From: an uncultured Alphaproteobacteria bacterium
GTDB taxonomy: Bacteria > Pseudomonadota > Alphaproteobacteria > Caulobacterales > Caulobacteraceae
DNA: 64,000 bases
NCBI GenBank assembly: GCA_937920085.1
Contig: CALETE010000056.1
Location: 97,538-161,537 of the forward strand
Direction: 5' to 3'
Part shown: in pieces, positions 8,804 through 18,207 of the stretch
How positions within the stretch are numbered: the first letter of the stretch is position 1
How the letters are laid out: every line of letters begins with the position of its first letter
The notes under the pieces: model-generated
Told to the model about the DNA's origin: nothing
Seen by the model: only the letters and a program-made list of their open reading frames with translations
Database searches by the model: none
Position numbers and translations under genes: made by a program

Positions 8804-9631
8804 ATGACCTATCGGACCCTATTGACCCATGTTCAGCCCTACGGATGGTCGGATCTGAGACTGGAAATGGCCGCAGCCCTGGCAGTAGACCTTGATGCCG
8901 TCCTGATTGGCCTCGCAGCCGAGTCGGTTCCGATCTATGCGGTCAGCGACCCCTATGGCATGGCCGCACCCCAGCTCACATCCATACTTGTCGAGCAGCA
9001 GACCAAGAACCTTGAGGATGCGCATACGCGCTTTCTTGAGCTCGCAGGTCGCGCTCAAACCCAATGGCGGTCCATCCGCGACCTGCCTACGCCTGCCATG
9101 GCCCGTGCGGCCCGATCTGCCGACCTGATTGTGGTTGGCGGGTCATCTTCTGGGACAGACGACAAAAACTACGCCGTGGACATTGGCGAACTGGTCCTGA
9201 CCGCGGGGCGACCCGTCTTAATCGTTCCACAGGACGGCGGATTCCTAGCGCCGAAAAAGATCGTGATTGCCTGGAAGGACAGCCGGGAATCGCGCCGGGC
9301 TGTCACAGATGCCATGCCCTTTCTGGAAAAAGCCGAAGAGGTGATGGTGCTTGGTGTTGGTAGCGCCGAGGACACCGACAACCTGCATTTCGAAACAAAG
9401 GATGTTGCCGACTTACTAGCCCGTCACGGCGTGAAGTCCTGCCGTCCAACCGTCGCCGCGGGGACAGGGGAAAAGGTCGAGGCTCAGATCCTGGCTCATA
9501 TCGAAGCGTTTGACGCTGATCTGGTGGTGGCCGGCGGATATGGTCATAGCCGTGCGACAGAGTGGGTGCTTGGCGGCGTGACAAGGACCTTGCTGCATCT
9601 GCCCAAACGGTATGTTCTCCTGAGCCACTAA
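8804..9631 (+). CDS. Universal stress protein, UspA type with two domains
   Basis: 275-residue cytoplasmic protein of the universal stress family. The second half has the clearer Usp fold (KKIVIAWKDSRESRRA at its first strand) and the nucleotide-binding-like loop VAGGYGHSRATEWVLGG. The first half resembles a divergent repeat. The ATG at 8804 has GGAG six bases upstream; a start at 8792 would add four residues. Usp genes are frequent members of FNR/FixK regulons, and this one lies between fixK and fixL, but I see no good FixK box directly in front of it. Confidence 0.85.
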   Translation: MTYRTLLTHVQPYGWSDLRLEMAAALAVDLDAVLIGLAAESVPIYAVSDPYGMAAPQLTSILVEQQTKNLEDAHTRFLELAGRAQTQWRSIRDLPTPAMARAARSADLIVVGGSSSGTDDKNYAVDIGELVLTAGRPVLIVPQDGGFLAPKKIVIAWKDSRESRRAVTDAMPFLEKAEEVMVLGVGSAEDTDNLHFETKDVADLLARHGVKSCRPTVAAGTGEKVEAQILAHIEAFDADLVVAGGYGHSRATEWVLGGVTRTLLHLPKRYVLLSH

Positions 9632-9678
9632 GGCCGTGCGCCCTTGTGCGCGGTGCAGGAGCACCCTATCGCTGAGTC

Positions 9679-11175
9679 ATGTCACTGAGTTTCCTGTCAA
9701 AACCGGTTTCTAGTGGTCGAACCCTGACACAAGGGCTTGTGGCGAATGTGGTCGCGATCCTAGCGGTCGCGGTATCCCTGGCACTGTATGCGACCTTACG
9801 CCCCCTCATGGCGGGACACCTCAGCCTGGTAATCCTGATCCCATCCCTGCTGTTTGCGGCAGCGACAGTTGATCGCGGTTCGGTCCTGCTCTTGACCGCA
9901 TTAGGCTTGGCCGCTGTCTTGGCCATGATTGGATTTGGCGCGCTGAGCCAACCGGCAAATCTTATAGAAGTGGCAGCCTATGTGATCCTGGGGCCCTGTT
10001 TCGCCTATGGCGGTTGGCGGCTTAAGGTGTCCAATGCCGCGGCAGCAGCAGCGATCCGCGACGCGGAAGAACGCGGGGCACACCTGCAGTCAATTCTCGA
10101 CACGGTGCCTGACGCGATGATTGTGATTGACCCCCGTGGCGTCATTTTTTCCTTCTCTGCGGCGGCTGAACGGCTGTTTGGCTGGCAAGCGAGCGAAGTG
10201 ATTGGTCGGAACATCAGTGAATTGATGCCTGAGCCCTACAGGTCGGGCCATGACAACTACATCAAGCGGTATATGGAGACTGGTGAGGCACGCATTGTCG
10301 GAATTGGGCGCGTGGTCGTTGGCGAGCGCAAGGACGGTTCAACCTTTCCCATGGAGCTTTCCGTCGGTGAGATGAAGTCCGGAGACAGGCGGTATTTCAC
10401 CGGCTTCGTCATGGACTTGACCGAAAGTCAGGCTGTAGCCCGCCGCATGCAGGAAATGCAGACCGAGCTCATTCACGTCTCGCGATTGACCTCCATGGGT
10501 GAAATGGCCTCGGCCCTGGCCCATGAATTAAACCAGCCCCTGTCAGCGATCGCCAATTACATGAAGGGGTCTGTCCGTCTCCTCGAGGCATCTGCCCCAG
10601 ACCTCACCAAGATCAAGAGCGCCCTCAGCGAGGCCGGCGACCAAGCCCTGCGCGCCGGCGCCATTATCCGAAAACTCCGTGAATTTATAACCCGTGGCGA
10701 GGCCGAAACTCAGGTTGAGCACCTTCCGAAGCTGATTGAGGAAGCTGGCGCACTGGCCATGGTCGGGGCCAAGGATATGGGTATTCGGCTTTTGTTTGAC
10801 TTGTCTCCGGATGCCGATCTGGTGATCGTCGACAAGGTACAGATCCAGCAAGTGATTTTGAACTTGATGCGCAATAGCGTGGACTGCATGGCAGACTCAC
10901 CAGTCCGCACCCTCACCGTCGCTACAGAAGTAGATGACCAGGATATGATCGAGCTCTCGGTTACCGATACAGGTCCTGGGATCGATCCGGACGTGGCAGG
11001 GCGGCTCTTCCAACCCTTCGTAACAACCAAGGCTGAAGGCATGGGCGTGGGGCTTTCGATTTGCCGCACCATTATTGAAGCCCACGGGGGAAAGATATGG
11101 TTTGAAACGGGTCCTGGTGGTGGCACCAGTTTCCGCTTCACCCTACGTCGCGCAAAGGCAGAGGAAGATGCCTGA
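9679..11175 (+). CDS. fixL: FixL, oxygen-sensing haem-PAS histidine kinase
   Basis: 498-residue membrane kinase. About four hydrophobic segments lie in residues 20-112. A PAS domain (about 132-250) holds the FixL haem signature: His191 in [15 protein letters not shown] as proximal ligand, and Arg211 in IVGIGRVV. The dimerisation domain carries the phospho-acceptor His282 in [10 protein letters not shown]. The ATPase domain shows NLMRNSVD (N box) and DTGPGIDP (G1). Oxygen binding to haem switches the kinase off; low oxygen lets it phosphorylate FixJ. It overlaps fixJ by eight bases. A full-length, intact oxygen sensor. Confidence 0.96.
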   Translation: MSLSFLSKPVSSGRTLTQGLVANVVAILAVAVSLALYATLRPLMAGHLSLVILIPSLLFAAATVDRGSVLLLTALGLAAVLAMIGFGALSQPANLIEVAAYVILGPCFAYGGWRLKVSNAAAAAAIRDAEERGAHLQSILDTVPDAMIVIDPRGVIFSFSAAAERLFGWQASEVIGRNISELMPEPYRSGHDNYIKRYMETGEARIVGIGRVVVGERKDGSTFPMELSVGEMKSGDRRYFTGFVMDLTESQAVARRMQEMQTELIHVSRLTSMGEMASALAHELNQPLSAIANYMKGSVRLLEASAPDLTKIKSALSEAGDQALRAGAIIRKLREFITRGEAETQVEHLPKLIEEAGALAMVGAKDMGIRLLFDLSPDADLVIVDKVQIQQVILNLMRNSVDCMADSPVRTLTVATEVDDQDMIELSVTDTGPGIDPDVAGRLFQPFVTTKAEGMGVGLSICRTIIEAHGGKIWFETGPGGGTSFRFTLRRAKAEEDA

Positions 11176-11773
11176 AGCCCCGATTATTCATGTGATAGAT
11201 GACGATGAGGCCATGAGAACCTCCTTGTCTTTTCTGCTGGATAGCGCCGGATTGGATAATGCGGTTTATGCCTCCGCAGAGGCCTTTCTAGAACACGCGA
11301 GCGATGACGCTCGGGGATGCATCATCACCGATATTCGCATGCCAGGCATGAGCGGAATGGATTTGGTGGCACATCTGAAATCGACGGGCACCAAATTGCC
11401 TGTGATTGTCATCACCGGTCATGGGGATGTTCCCCTTGCCGTTCAGGCGATGAAAAACGGAGTGCTCGACTTCCTTGAAAAGCCCTTTGACGACGAGATT
11501 CTTCTGGCAGCCATTCATCGCGCCCTGAGCGACCATGGGCGGGAGGGGAGCCCCACGGGAGACGGCACCTTCGCATCTGTCCTTGCCACCCTATCTCCTC
11601 GAGAAACCGAAGTCCTGCGCGGGGTGGTTGCTGGAAAAGCCAATAAGATCATCGCCTATGACCTGGGGATCAGTCCCCGAACCGTCGAAGTCTATCGCGC
11701 CAATGTTATGGCCAAGACCGGCGCAAAAGGGTTATCCGAGCTGGTCCGTATGGCGATGTCTGCAGGCTTTTAG
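11168..11773 (+). CDS. fixJ: FixJ, response regulator with LuxR-type DNA-binding domain
   Basis: 201-residue two-domain regulator. The receiver domain has the acidic pair DDDE at its start, phospho-acceptor Asp55 in [10 protein letters not shown] and the conserved Lys in LEKPFDD. The C-terminal LuxR/GerE helix-turn-helix runs from [12 protein letters not shown] to [19 protein letters not shown] precedes the ATG at 11168, inside the end of fixL, so the pair is translationally coupled. It is expected to activate fixK under low oxygen. Confidence 0.95.
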   Translation: MPEAPIIHVIDDDEAMRTSLSFLLDSAGLDNAVYASAEAFLEHASDDARGCIITDIRMPGMSGMDLVAHLKSTGTKLPVIVITGHGDVPLAVQAMKNGVLDFLEKPFDDEILLAAIHRALSDHGREGSPTGDGTFASVLATLSPRETEVLRGVVAGKANKIIAYDLGISPRTVEVYRANVMAKTGAKGLSELVRMAMSAGF

Positions 11774-11871
11774 GGCGAAATCTGCCCATCATTGGCACCT
11801 TTGCGATGTATCAAGGCTAGGTGACGGTCGCCGATTTAAGGATCGCTCTCCCGTCCGTCTGCAAGCCTGAA

Positions 11872-12261
11872 ATGCGCCCCATCGCTTCCATCCCGCCGTC
11901 TGTTTTTCTGGTCGACGACGACCAGGCCCTGCGCACTGCCTTGAAGTTTTCGCTCGAACTGGAAGGCTTTGACGTAAGGACATATGCCTCAGGTGAGGAC
12001 CTATTGCGGGCACGATTTCCCCGCCGTGGCGGGTGTTTGGTTTTGGATCAGAACCTCCCTGGGCTCACCGGCCTCGAAGCCCTTTCCGTCCTGCGAAGTC
12101 GCGCCATCAACCTGCCCGCCCTCCTCATCACCAGTCACCTGACCGCTGCCTTGAAAGATACCGCCAAGCAGGCCAAGGCCACAGTGGTAGAGAAGCCGCT
12201 GCTGGGCGATGTGCTCGTCGGTTGTATCTGGCGCGCCCTTGATGAAGCTAAGGCAGTTTAA
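11872..12261 (+). CDS. Stand-alone receiver protein downstream of fixLJ (FixT candidate)
   Basis: Single receiver domain, 129 residues from the ATG at 11872; a GTG at 11821 would add 17. The acidic pair VDDDQ, phospho-acceptor Asp59 in LDQNLPGLTG and the Lys in VEKPL are all present, so it should accept phosphate. No output domain follows. Sequence style is FixJ-like (PPSVFLVDDDQALRTAL). In Caulobacter, FixT is a single-domain receiver-like inhibitor of FixL; position beside fixLJ suggests the same role here, but this is inference, and a phosphate sink or other adaptor is possible. Confidence 0.8.
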   Translation: MRPIASIPPSVFLVDDDQALRTALKFSLELEGFDVRTYASGEDLLRARFPRRGGCLVLDQNLPGLTGLEALSVLRSRAINLPALLITSHLTAALKDTAKQAKATVVEKPLLGDVLVGCIWRALDEAKAV

Positions 12262-12345
12262 GGCAGTCGGGAGCGTAACTTCGTCAAGCTAGGCAGGCGG
12301 ATATCTTGCTGTATCGTGACCCCCAATAACCTGGGAGGCAGGAAC

Positions 12346-13890
12346 ATGACCCTAATAGATCACGCGAGGCTGACGCCTGAAAAGCCCGCTATGATTTCAG
12401 CAGACACGGGCAAGGTCGTCACCTTCGCTCAGCTTGAAGATAATTCAACGCGGCTTGTTCATTTCCTGCGGGCGCAAGGCCTGGTGCGCGGCGACCATGT
12501 GGCCATTTTGATGGAAAACCACCTGTCCTTTATGGACTTGGTTTGGGCGGCCTATCGCGCCGGACTCTATGTCACGTCGATCAACCGATATCTGCCGCCA
12601 GACGAAGTGGCCTATATCGTTCAGGACTGTGGGGCCAAGGCCCTCATCACCTCCTTTGGCAAGCGCGATACGGCAGCCCCGCTCTTGGATATGATCCCCG
12701 ACTGTCCCCTTCGGCTCATGGTCGATGGAACCATCCCAGGTTGGCAATCCTACGAACAGGCCCTGGCGCAAAGCGCGTCAGTGCCCCTGGACGAAGAGTG
12801 GATGGGCGACTCCATGCTCTACAGTTCAGGCACCACTGGACGCCCTAAGGGCATTCTGCGCCCCCTGCCCAACCTTTCGACAGCTGAAGGCATGGCCTTG
12901 CGCCAATCAGTCAATCGTTACGGCCTCAGCGCGGACTCAATCTATTTATCGCCCGCCCCGCTCTATCACGCAGCGCCCCTGTCTTATGTCCTGACGGTTC
13001 AGTCTTTTGGTGGCACGGTCGTAATGATGGAGCGTTATGACGCCGAGCAGGCCCTGAAATTGATCGCTGATTACAAGGTGACCCATAGTCAGTGGGTGCC
13101 GACCATGTTTGTGCGAATGCTGAAACTGCCGCCGGACGTCCGGCATAGCTATGACCTTTCCAGCCACAGGGTTGCCGTGCATGCGGCAGCGCCCTGCCCG
13201 GTTGAGGTGAAGCGGGAAATGATCGCCTGGTGGGGCCCGATCCTCTTCGAATACTATGCCGGGACTGAAGCCTCGGGCTCGACCTTCATCACCAGCGAAG
13301 AATGGCTGAAACATCCAGGCTCCGTCGGAAAGGCTGCCCTGGGCGTCCTGCATATCTGTGATGAAGATGGCGCTGAGCTTCCCATCGGCGAGACGGGTCT
13401 TGTCTATTTCGAACGGGAGACACCAACCTTCCAGTACCATAATGATCCCGAAAAAACCCGCGCCGCACGGCATCCCTTGCACGCCAATTGGAATGCGTTG
13501 GGAGATGTGGGCTATCTGGATGAGGAGGGGTATCTCTACCTCACTGACCGCAAGGCCTTTATGATCATCTCAGGCGGTGTGAACATCTATCCTCAAGCCA
13601 TTGAGGATGCCCTGGTCACACACCCAAAGGTCGGCGATGTGGCGGTGTTTGGTGTTCCAGACCCAGAAATGGGCGAAGCCGTTAAGGCCGTCATAGAACC
13701 TGCGCCCGGCATAGAGCCGACCGAAGAGCTCGCCCAGGAACTTCTGGCCTTCGCCCGTAGCAAACTTGCCCACTACATGGCCCCAAGATCGGTCGACTTT
13801 ATCGTGGAAATGCCCCGCCTGCCGACCGGCAAACTTTATAAGCGACTGCTTCGTGACACATACTGGCAGAACCAGGACAGCAAGATTTGA
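12346..13890 (+). CDS. Acyl-CoA synthetase (AMP-forming)
   Basis: 514-residue member of the ANL superfamily, which activates a carboxylic acid with ATP and then CoA. The P-loop YSSGTTGRPKG, the YYAGTEASG motif, the hinge region DRKAFMIISGGVNIYPQ and the catalytic lysine region LPTGKLYKR are all present. GGGAGG precedes the ATG at 12346. Substrate cannot be told; the resemblance is to medium/long-chain fatty acyl-CoA ligases. The gene is followed with almost no gap by an aldose-epimerase-like gene, and a steroid or fatty acid role cannot be separated by eye. Confidence 0.88.
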   Translation: MTLIDHARLTPEKPAMISADTGKVVTFAQLEDNSTRLVHFLRAQGLVRGDHVAILMENHLSFMDLVWAAYRAGLYVTSINRYLPPDEVAYIVQDCGAKALITSFGKRDTAAPLLDMIPDCPLRLMVDGTIPGWQSYEQALAQSASVPLDEEWMGDSMLYSSGTTGRPKGILRPLPNLSTAEGMALRQSVNRYGLSADSIYLSPAPLYHAAPLSYVLTVQSFGGTVVMMERYDAEQALKLIADYKVTHSQWVPTMFVRMLKLPPDVRHSYDLSSHRVAVHAAAPCPVEVKREMIAWWGPILFEYYAGTEASGSTFITSEEWLKHPGSVGKAALGVLHICDEDGAELPIGETGLVYFERETPTFQYHNDPEKTRAARHPLHANWNALGDVGYLDEEGYLYLTDRKAFMIISGGVNIYPQAIEDALVTHPKVGDVAVFGVPDPEMGEAVKAVIEPAPGIEPTEELAQELLAFARSKLAHYMAPRSVDFIVEMPRLPTGKLYKRLLRDTYWQNQDSKI

Positions 13891-13894
13891 TCCT

Positions 13895-14770
13895 GTGTCC
13901 CTGCGCCTGACCAATGGGTCCTATCGCGTCCTGCTGACCCCAGAGGTCGGCGGCGCGCTATCAGGGGCTTGGTACACCATCCATGGCGATCACTGGCCAA
14001 TCCTCCGCCCGGCCCAAGACATCCTCACGGATGTCACGGACTCCGCCTGTTTCCCCCTAGCGCCGTTCTGCAACCGCCTGCGTGACGGGCACCTCAGCTT
14101 TCGGGGTCGGGAGGTGCAGCTTCCGCCAAACATACCCCGACAGCGCCATCCACTGCATGGCCAAGCTTGGCAGGAACCCTGGACCCTAGAGTCGCACACC
14201 TCAAACACGGCCACCATGCGGTTTAGGCACAGTCCCGGACATTGGCCCTGGCTCTATGAGGTCCACCAGACTGTTGAGGTGTCAGAGACCGGGATCCTCA
14301 TCGCGATCACCCTGACCAATCTGGACAGGGCGCCAATGCCTGCTGGAATTGGACTCCACCCTTATTTTCCGTCTACGGAATTCACGCGCCTGCGAACCCA
14401 AGTCAGCTCCGTCCAGCTGACGGATGGCGACACCCTCGTAACGGGCGACACCGCACCGGCGGAGTTAGCCTATGACCTGAGCGATCGCCGCATTTTGGGG
14501 TCTGGACTGGATCATGGATTTGCAGACTGGTCAGGAGAGCTGGAAATTCTCTACCCCGACTATGGGGTGCGTATGACCGCCTCACCCAACGCCCGTTGGC
14601 TGCAAGTCTATACGCCGGTCGACGCAGCCTATTTTTGCGCAGAACCGGTCACCCACGCCAATGATGCCTTTGCAGCGCCTGAGACGTCTTGGCCTGACCT
14701 CGGGGTGAAGGTGCTGGAAACAGGGGACACCGTTCACATGGACATAAGACTGCAAGGTTTCCAGAGATAG
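13895..14770 (+). CDS. Aldose 1-epimerase family protein
   Basis: 291-residue galactose-mutarotase-like protein, which interconverts sugar anomers. Family features visible: an early FPLAPFCNRLRDG segment (asparagine-arginine substrate site), HPLHGQAW with the conserved histidine, and GLHPYFPS with the second catalytic-region histidine. I chose the GTG at 13895, five bases after the upstream stop; the frame is open further upstream inside the previous gene, but that part would not be conserved. No sugar operon is around it, so the substrate is unknown. Confidence 0.82.
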   Translation: MSLRLTNGSYRVLLTPEVGGALSGAWYTIHGDHWPILRPAQDILTDVTDSACFPLAPFCNRLRDGHLSFRGREVQLPPNIPRQRHPLHGQAWQEPWTLESHTSNTATMRFRHSPGHWPWLYEVHQTVEVSETGILIAITLTNLDRAPMPAGIGLHPYFPSTEFTRLRTQVSSVQLTDGDTLVTGDTAPAELAYDLSDRRILGSGLDHGFADWSGELEILYPDYGVRMTASPNARWLQVYTPVDAAYFCAEPVTHANDAFAAPETSWPDLGVKVLETGDTVHMDIRLQGFQR

Positions 14771-14778
14771 GCAACCCG

Positions 14779-14800
14779 GCAGGTCCAAGGACCGGCTTTT
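14779..14800 (+). terminator. Possible weak Rho-independent terminator after the epimerase gene
   Basis: GGTCC-AA-GGACC with two outer pairs across a mismatch, followed by TTTT. It lies in the 42-base gap between two convergent genes. The stem is short, so the call is tentative. Confidence 0.45.
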
Positions 14801-14812
14801 ACAGACAGTGCC

Positions 14813-15325
14813 CTAGGCCTTGGCCGCCCGCTCTGATTTCAGCAGGGCCGTGAGTTCGGCCACAGCTTGGGTCAATTGCAGGACTTCGCGGTCCCTTAGG
14901 GCGTCAATCTTCTCATGGAGTAGCTCGATCTCCAGCTCGGCCTTGATGTTTACATGATAGTCGTTCTCGGCCTCTTTTCGGTCGATTTCCTGCTGCCGGT
15001 TCTGGCTCATCATGATGAAGGGGGCGGCATAGGCAGCCTGAAAGGACAGGGCGAGGTTCAGCAGGATAAAGGGATAGGGGTCCCAATGGCGGATATAGGC
15101 GGTAACGTTCAGAGCAATCCATAAGACCAGTATGGTCGATTGAATGATGATAAAGCGCCAGGATCCCATGGTCGCTGCGACGGTGTCGGCGATTTTTTGC
15201 CCGACGGTCAGGTCATCTGGCGATTTTGACGCCCATTTCTGCCGCAGCCTCCGCCGCTCCAACCTCAGTTCGGCCAGAATTTTCAGTTCGGCGTCATGAA
15301 GATCGTTGGCAAGATTGGTCGACAT
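14813..15325 (-). CDS. DUF1003 membrane protein
   Basis: 170-residue protein of the DUF1003 family, function unknown. Order of features: a charged N-terminus, the family signature GQKIADTVAATMGSWRFI, two membrane helices (about residues 58-76 and 85-103, the second in PFILLNLALSFQAAYAAP), the conserved MMSQNRQQEIDR, and a C-terminal coiled coil rich in Glu and Leu. The ATG has GGGAG eight bases upstream. Convergent with the epimerase gene and without functional neighbours. Confidence 0.85.
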   Translation of the reverse strand: MSTNLANDLHDAELKILAELRLERRRLRQKWASKSPDDLTVGQKIADTVAATMGSWRFIIIQSTILVLWIALNVTAYIRHWDPYPFILLNLALSFQAAYAAPFIMMSQNRQQEIDRKEAENDYHVNIKAELEIELLHEKIDALRDREVLQLTQAVAELTALLKSERAAKA

Positions 15326-15430
15326 TGAAGGACTCCCTTATCTCTTGGGGGTTATCTTGCCCTAAGCAAGACGCCCGTGCACGATTATGCGATGAAGGAT
15401 GTCGCCAAGCCTTCCCGAGGACTACATCCC

Positions 15431-15880
15431 ATGCCCCGCACAGCTCTTTTCCTAACCTTGGCAATGCTTGGCGGGGTGAGCGGCGCTACGGCGGCGAAAT
15501 TGGACCACCCGTCCCCCATGCCCAAGGTCGCCGTTTTGATGAAGTCTGTGGTGGATAAGGCATCAACCGATCTGTTCAATCGGGCGGGCAATGCAGACCC
15601 AGCTAATGGCGCAGACCAGATCCTGCCAGACGCCAAGGGTTGGGCCGCCATTACGACGGATGCGACCCGGCTGAAATCCATTGCCTTGGATTTGCAAAGT
15701 CCCAAGACGGGCAAGATTCGCGAGGTCAATTGGATGGTTCAGGCCCGCGCCATGGAGTCTGCCGCCTCGGCCGCCCTTCGCGCCTCCACGTCCCGGAACC
15801 CAGGCGCATTGGCAAAAGCCGCCAACGACCTTGCAGACACCTGTGGGGCCTGCCACGCCGTCTACAAAAAACAGCCGTAA
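15431..15880 (+). CDS. Cytochrome c' type (class II) periplasmic haem protein
   Basis: 149-residue secreted protein. A signal peptide (about residues 1-22, ending ATAA) is followed by a helical domain with the haem site CGACHAVYKK near the C-terminus, the layout of cytochrome c' four-helix bundles. These proteins bind NO or act as electron carriers. The ATG at 15431 gives a regular signal peptide; in-frame ATGs at 15377 and 15392 would add a polar extension. Neighbours give no further hint. Confidence 0.85.
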   Translation: MPRTALFLTLAMLGGVSGATAAKLDHPSPMPKVAVLMKSVVDKASTDLFNRAGNADPANGADQILPDAKGWAAITTDATRLKSIALDLQSPKTGKIREVNWMVQARAMESAASAALRASTSRNPGALAKAANDLADTCGACHAVYKKQP

Positions 15881-16155
15881 ATTGCCAAAAAGTGGGTGCC
15901 TTGGCACTCTTCAGCAGGCGCTCTTTTCGTCGTGAGCGACAGCCCAAACGGCAATGGTTCCGAGATCGATGAGGGTGGTCATCGGCGCGACAGCGCCCTG
16001 CCCCAGTGAGGACATTTAGGACGGCACGAAACTCTGACGTTCTAGGGGTCTTTTATCGAAGACATCGTCTTCACCAGACGCAAGGGACGAGGTTATTCCC
16101 GCAGGACCAATCGTACTAACCTGCGGCACCTGAATACCGTCGCGATCCTTTGACC
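15881..16155. other. Gene-free interval of about 275 bases
   Basis: Between the cytochrome c' gene and the convergent receiver gene. A short GTGCC-TT-GGCAC hairpin without a proper T tract lies near 15894-15910. I see no coding frame with a plausible start, no tRNA and no strong terminator. Confidence 0.5.
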
Positions 16156-16548
16156 TTAGATCAGGGCGACGCGCTTTTCATTGGCGGCGGCCAGGGTTCG
16201 GCCAATGGCATCAACCAAGTCGTCCATCCTGACGGACTTGGAGAGCGTGGCGTTGTCGTGGGCAGCCTTCACATCACCCACAATCTTCAAGGCCTTTTCA
16301 GCCGAGACGATTAAGACAGGAATCTTCCCCTTGGACCCGCCGCAGGCGCGGATTTCACGCAGGGCCGTTAGACCGTCCTGACCCGGCATGAGGAGGTCCA
16401 TCAGAACCAGATCATAGTCCAGCGTCTCGATTATGGTCGGCTCTGTTTGGGTTTCTTGCGCATCGTTGGCGGCATAATCTGCGACGTCGCTCTTTTGACG
16501 AAGAACCTGATGGTTCCGACCACCATCATCAATGCAAACAATGCGCAT
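16156..16548 (-). CDS. Single-domain response regulator with shortened first half
   Basis: 130-residue stand-alone receiver. Acidic pair CIDDG at the first strand, phospho-acceptor Asp51 in LVLMDLLMPGQDG, and the conserved Lys in TLSKSV are present, so phosphotransfer should be possible. The stretch between the first strand and Asp51 (residues 10-45) is atypical, with a run QETQTEPTII where receivers normally have helix 1 and strand 2. No output domain. No kinase is next to it. Similar lone receivers act as phosphorelay shuttles. Confidence 0.8.
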   Translation of the reverse strand: MRIVCIDDGGRNHQVLRQKSDVADYAANDAQETQTEPTIIETLDYDLVLMDLLMPGQDGLTALREIRACGGSKGKIPVLIVSAEKALKIVGDVKAAHDNATLSKSVRMDDLVDAIGRTLAAANEKRVALI

Positions 16549-16730
16549 GGGTGTGTCTCTCGGCCCGCAAAACCACCAGCCGGAGCGCCCGACCTTTTCA
16601 AAAGGTAACGGAGTGTGATGAATACGGAATTAAGGCCAGGGTTGTGAATTTGAATATTTCGCCACGAAACCGTCGTTGCGCTTCAGGCCATGGCGACTAA
16701 GGTCTGGCTAACAAACCTAGGGAGAATGTT

Positions 16731-18188
16731 TTGGTGCATGTGAGTGGGGCGACCCTGCCAGCAGACACGGCAGCGGGGGCGAAGCCCTCCTTCGCAATCA
16801 AGGTGTTCTATGCCCTTGGACAGTGCGCTCAAAGTGGCGGGTTCGATACCGCCCTCGGCCTTGTCTTCTTTTATTATACGGCGGTTTTAGGATTGTCGGG
16901 CGCGCTGGTTGGGGCTGCGCTCGCAGTCAGTCTGGCCTTTGACGCGGTGGTCGACCCCGTGGTCGGCTCATGGTCCGACAATATGAAATCCCGGCTGGGC
17001 CGTCGCCTGCCCCTGATGATCTTATCCATACCCCTGATCACCCTGTCCCTTGGCCTGCTGTTCTCCCCACCTAAGGGGCTTGGACAGACTGGCATCTGCA
17101 TCTGGCTGGCCATCTTCTCGGTTGCAGCGCGCAGCTTTATCTCTCTGTTCAACGTCCCCTATATCGCCCTAGGTGCCGAGCTCGCCTCGGACTATCTGGA
17201 GCGCACCCGGGTCGTGGTGTTCCGCTCCGTCGCGGGCATTATTGCCGGAACAACCCTGACCGCCCTGGCCTATTCCGTGTTCTTTGCCAACGGCGGGCTG
17301 CAAAGACCCGAGGGTTATCCCGCCTTTGGTTGGACGGTCGCGGCCCTATTAGCTGTGGCCACCAGCCTGTCCTGCCTAGGTTTGGCGAAATACGCTGCCG
17401 CCCTACCCCAGCCAGCCCAACACGCTCAACCCATGTGGCGGCGTCTCCCCGGGGAGATGGCAGAGATTTTCGCCAATCGCTCCTTCCGCGTGCTCTTCCT
17501 CGCAGCGGTGGTGGTTTATGTGGCGGTCGGTCTCAATGCCAGCCTCAACAACCACGCCTTTGTCTTTGTCTGGCGCATGAAGAGTGAGCTCCTGCAGTTC
17601 ATTGGCTATGCCTATCTGTTGGGTATTCTCCTAGGAGTCGGTGTCGCGCCCTCCCTGCAAAAGCTCATGGAAAAGCGGACTGTGGTCATTCTGGGCTTTG
17701 CCTTGCTGATCGCCAATTGGCTGGTCCTGCAGGGCCTGAAATTGGGCGGTCTCTATGCGCCCTTGGGGGCCGCAGCCCTTTTGCCCATGCAGGTCAATTC
17801 CTTCGTCGCCGGGATCGGCACGGGCCTGTTCTCCGTCTCCTTCCCGTCCCTGATGGCAGATGCCGCCGATGAGCATGAACTGCTGTTTGGGACCCGCCGA
17901 GAAGGGCTCTATTTCGCGGGGCTGGGCTTTGCCGGAAAGGCCGCCTCAGGCCTTGGGGTGATGGTGGCTGGTCTTGCCCTGGATCTGATCCGGTTTCCAA
18001 AGAACGTCGGTCAGACGGTCGGGGTCATCTTGCCGCCAGATGTTCAATTTCGGCTGGTCTTGATCTGGGGTCCCGTGGCCGCAGTGATCGCCATTGCGTC
18101 CCTGATCATCTTCTCCTTCTATGGCATCAACCGCAAACGCCACGCCGAAATCGCTGCGGCCCTGCAAGCAAGGCGCGCCTCCACCTAA
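16731..18188 (+). CDS. MFS transporter, GPH (glycoside-pentoside-hexuronide) cation symporter type
   Basis: 485-residue inner-membrane transporter with about twelve hydrophobic segments. The GPH-family hallmarks are the early FDTALGLVFFYYTAVLGLSG segment and the loop DAVVDPVVGSWSDNMKSRLGR, equivalent to the melibiose-permease cation site. The TTG at 16731 has GGAGA five bases upstream; a GTG one codon later is an alternative, and the nearby ATG is out of frame. Substrate unknown, probably a sugar or glycoside. It is followed 19 bases later by ppk2, perhaps in one transcript. Confidence 0.85.
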   Translation: MVHVSGATLPADTAAGAKPSFAIKVFYALGQCAQSGGFDTALGLVFFYYTAVLGLSGALVGAALAVSLAFDAVVDPVVGSWSDNMKSRLGRRLPLMILSIPLITLSLGLLFSPPKGLGQTGICIWLAIFSVAARSFISLFNVPYIALGAELASDYLERTRVVVFRSVAGIIAGTTLTALAYSVFFANGGLQRPEGYPAFGWTVAALLAVATSLSCLGLAKYAAALPQPAQHAQPMWRRLPGEMAEIFANRSFRVLFLAAVVVYVAVGLNASLNNHAFVFVWRMKSELLQFIGYAYLLGILLGVGVAPSLQKLMEKRTVVILGFALLIANWLVLQGLKLGGLYAPLGAAALLPMQVNSFVAGIGTGLFSVSFPSLMADAADEHELLFGTRREGLYFAGLGFAGKAASGLGVMVAGLALDLIRFPKNVGQTVGVILPPDVQFRLVLIWGPVAAVIAIASLIIFSFYGINRKRHAEIAAALQARRAST

Positions 18189-18207
18189 ATCAATCTAGGC
18201 CTAGCCC

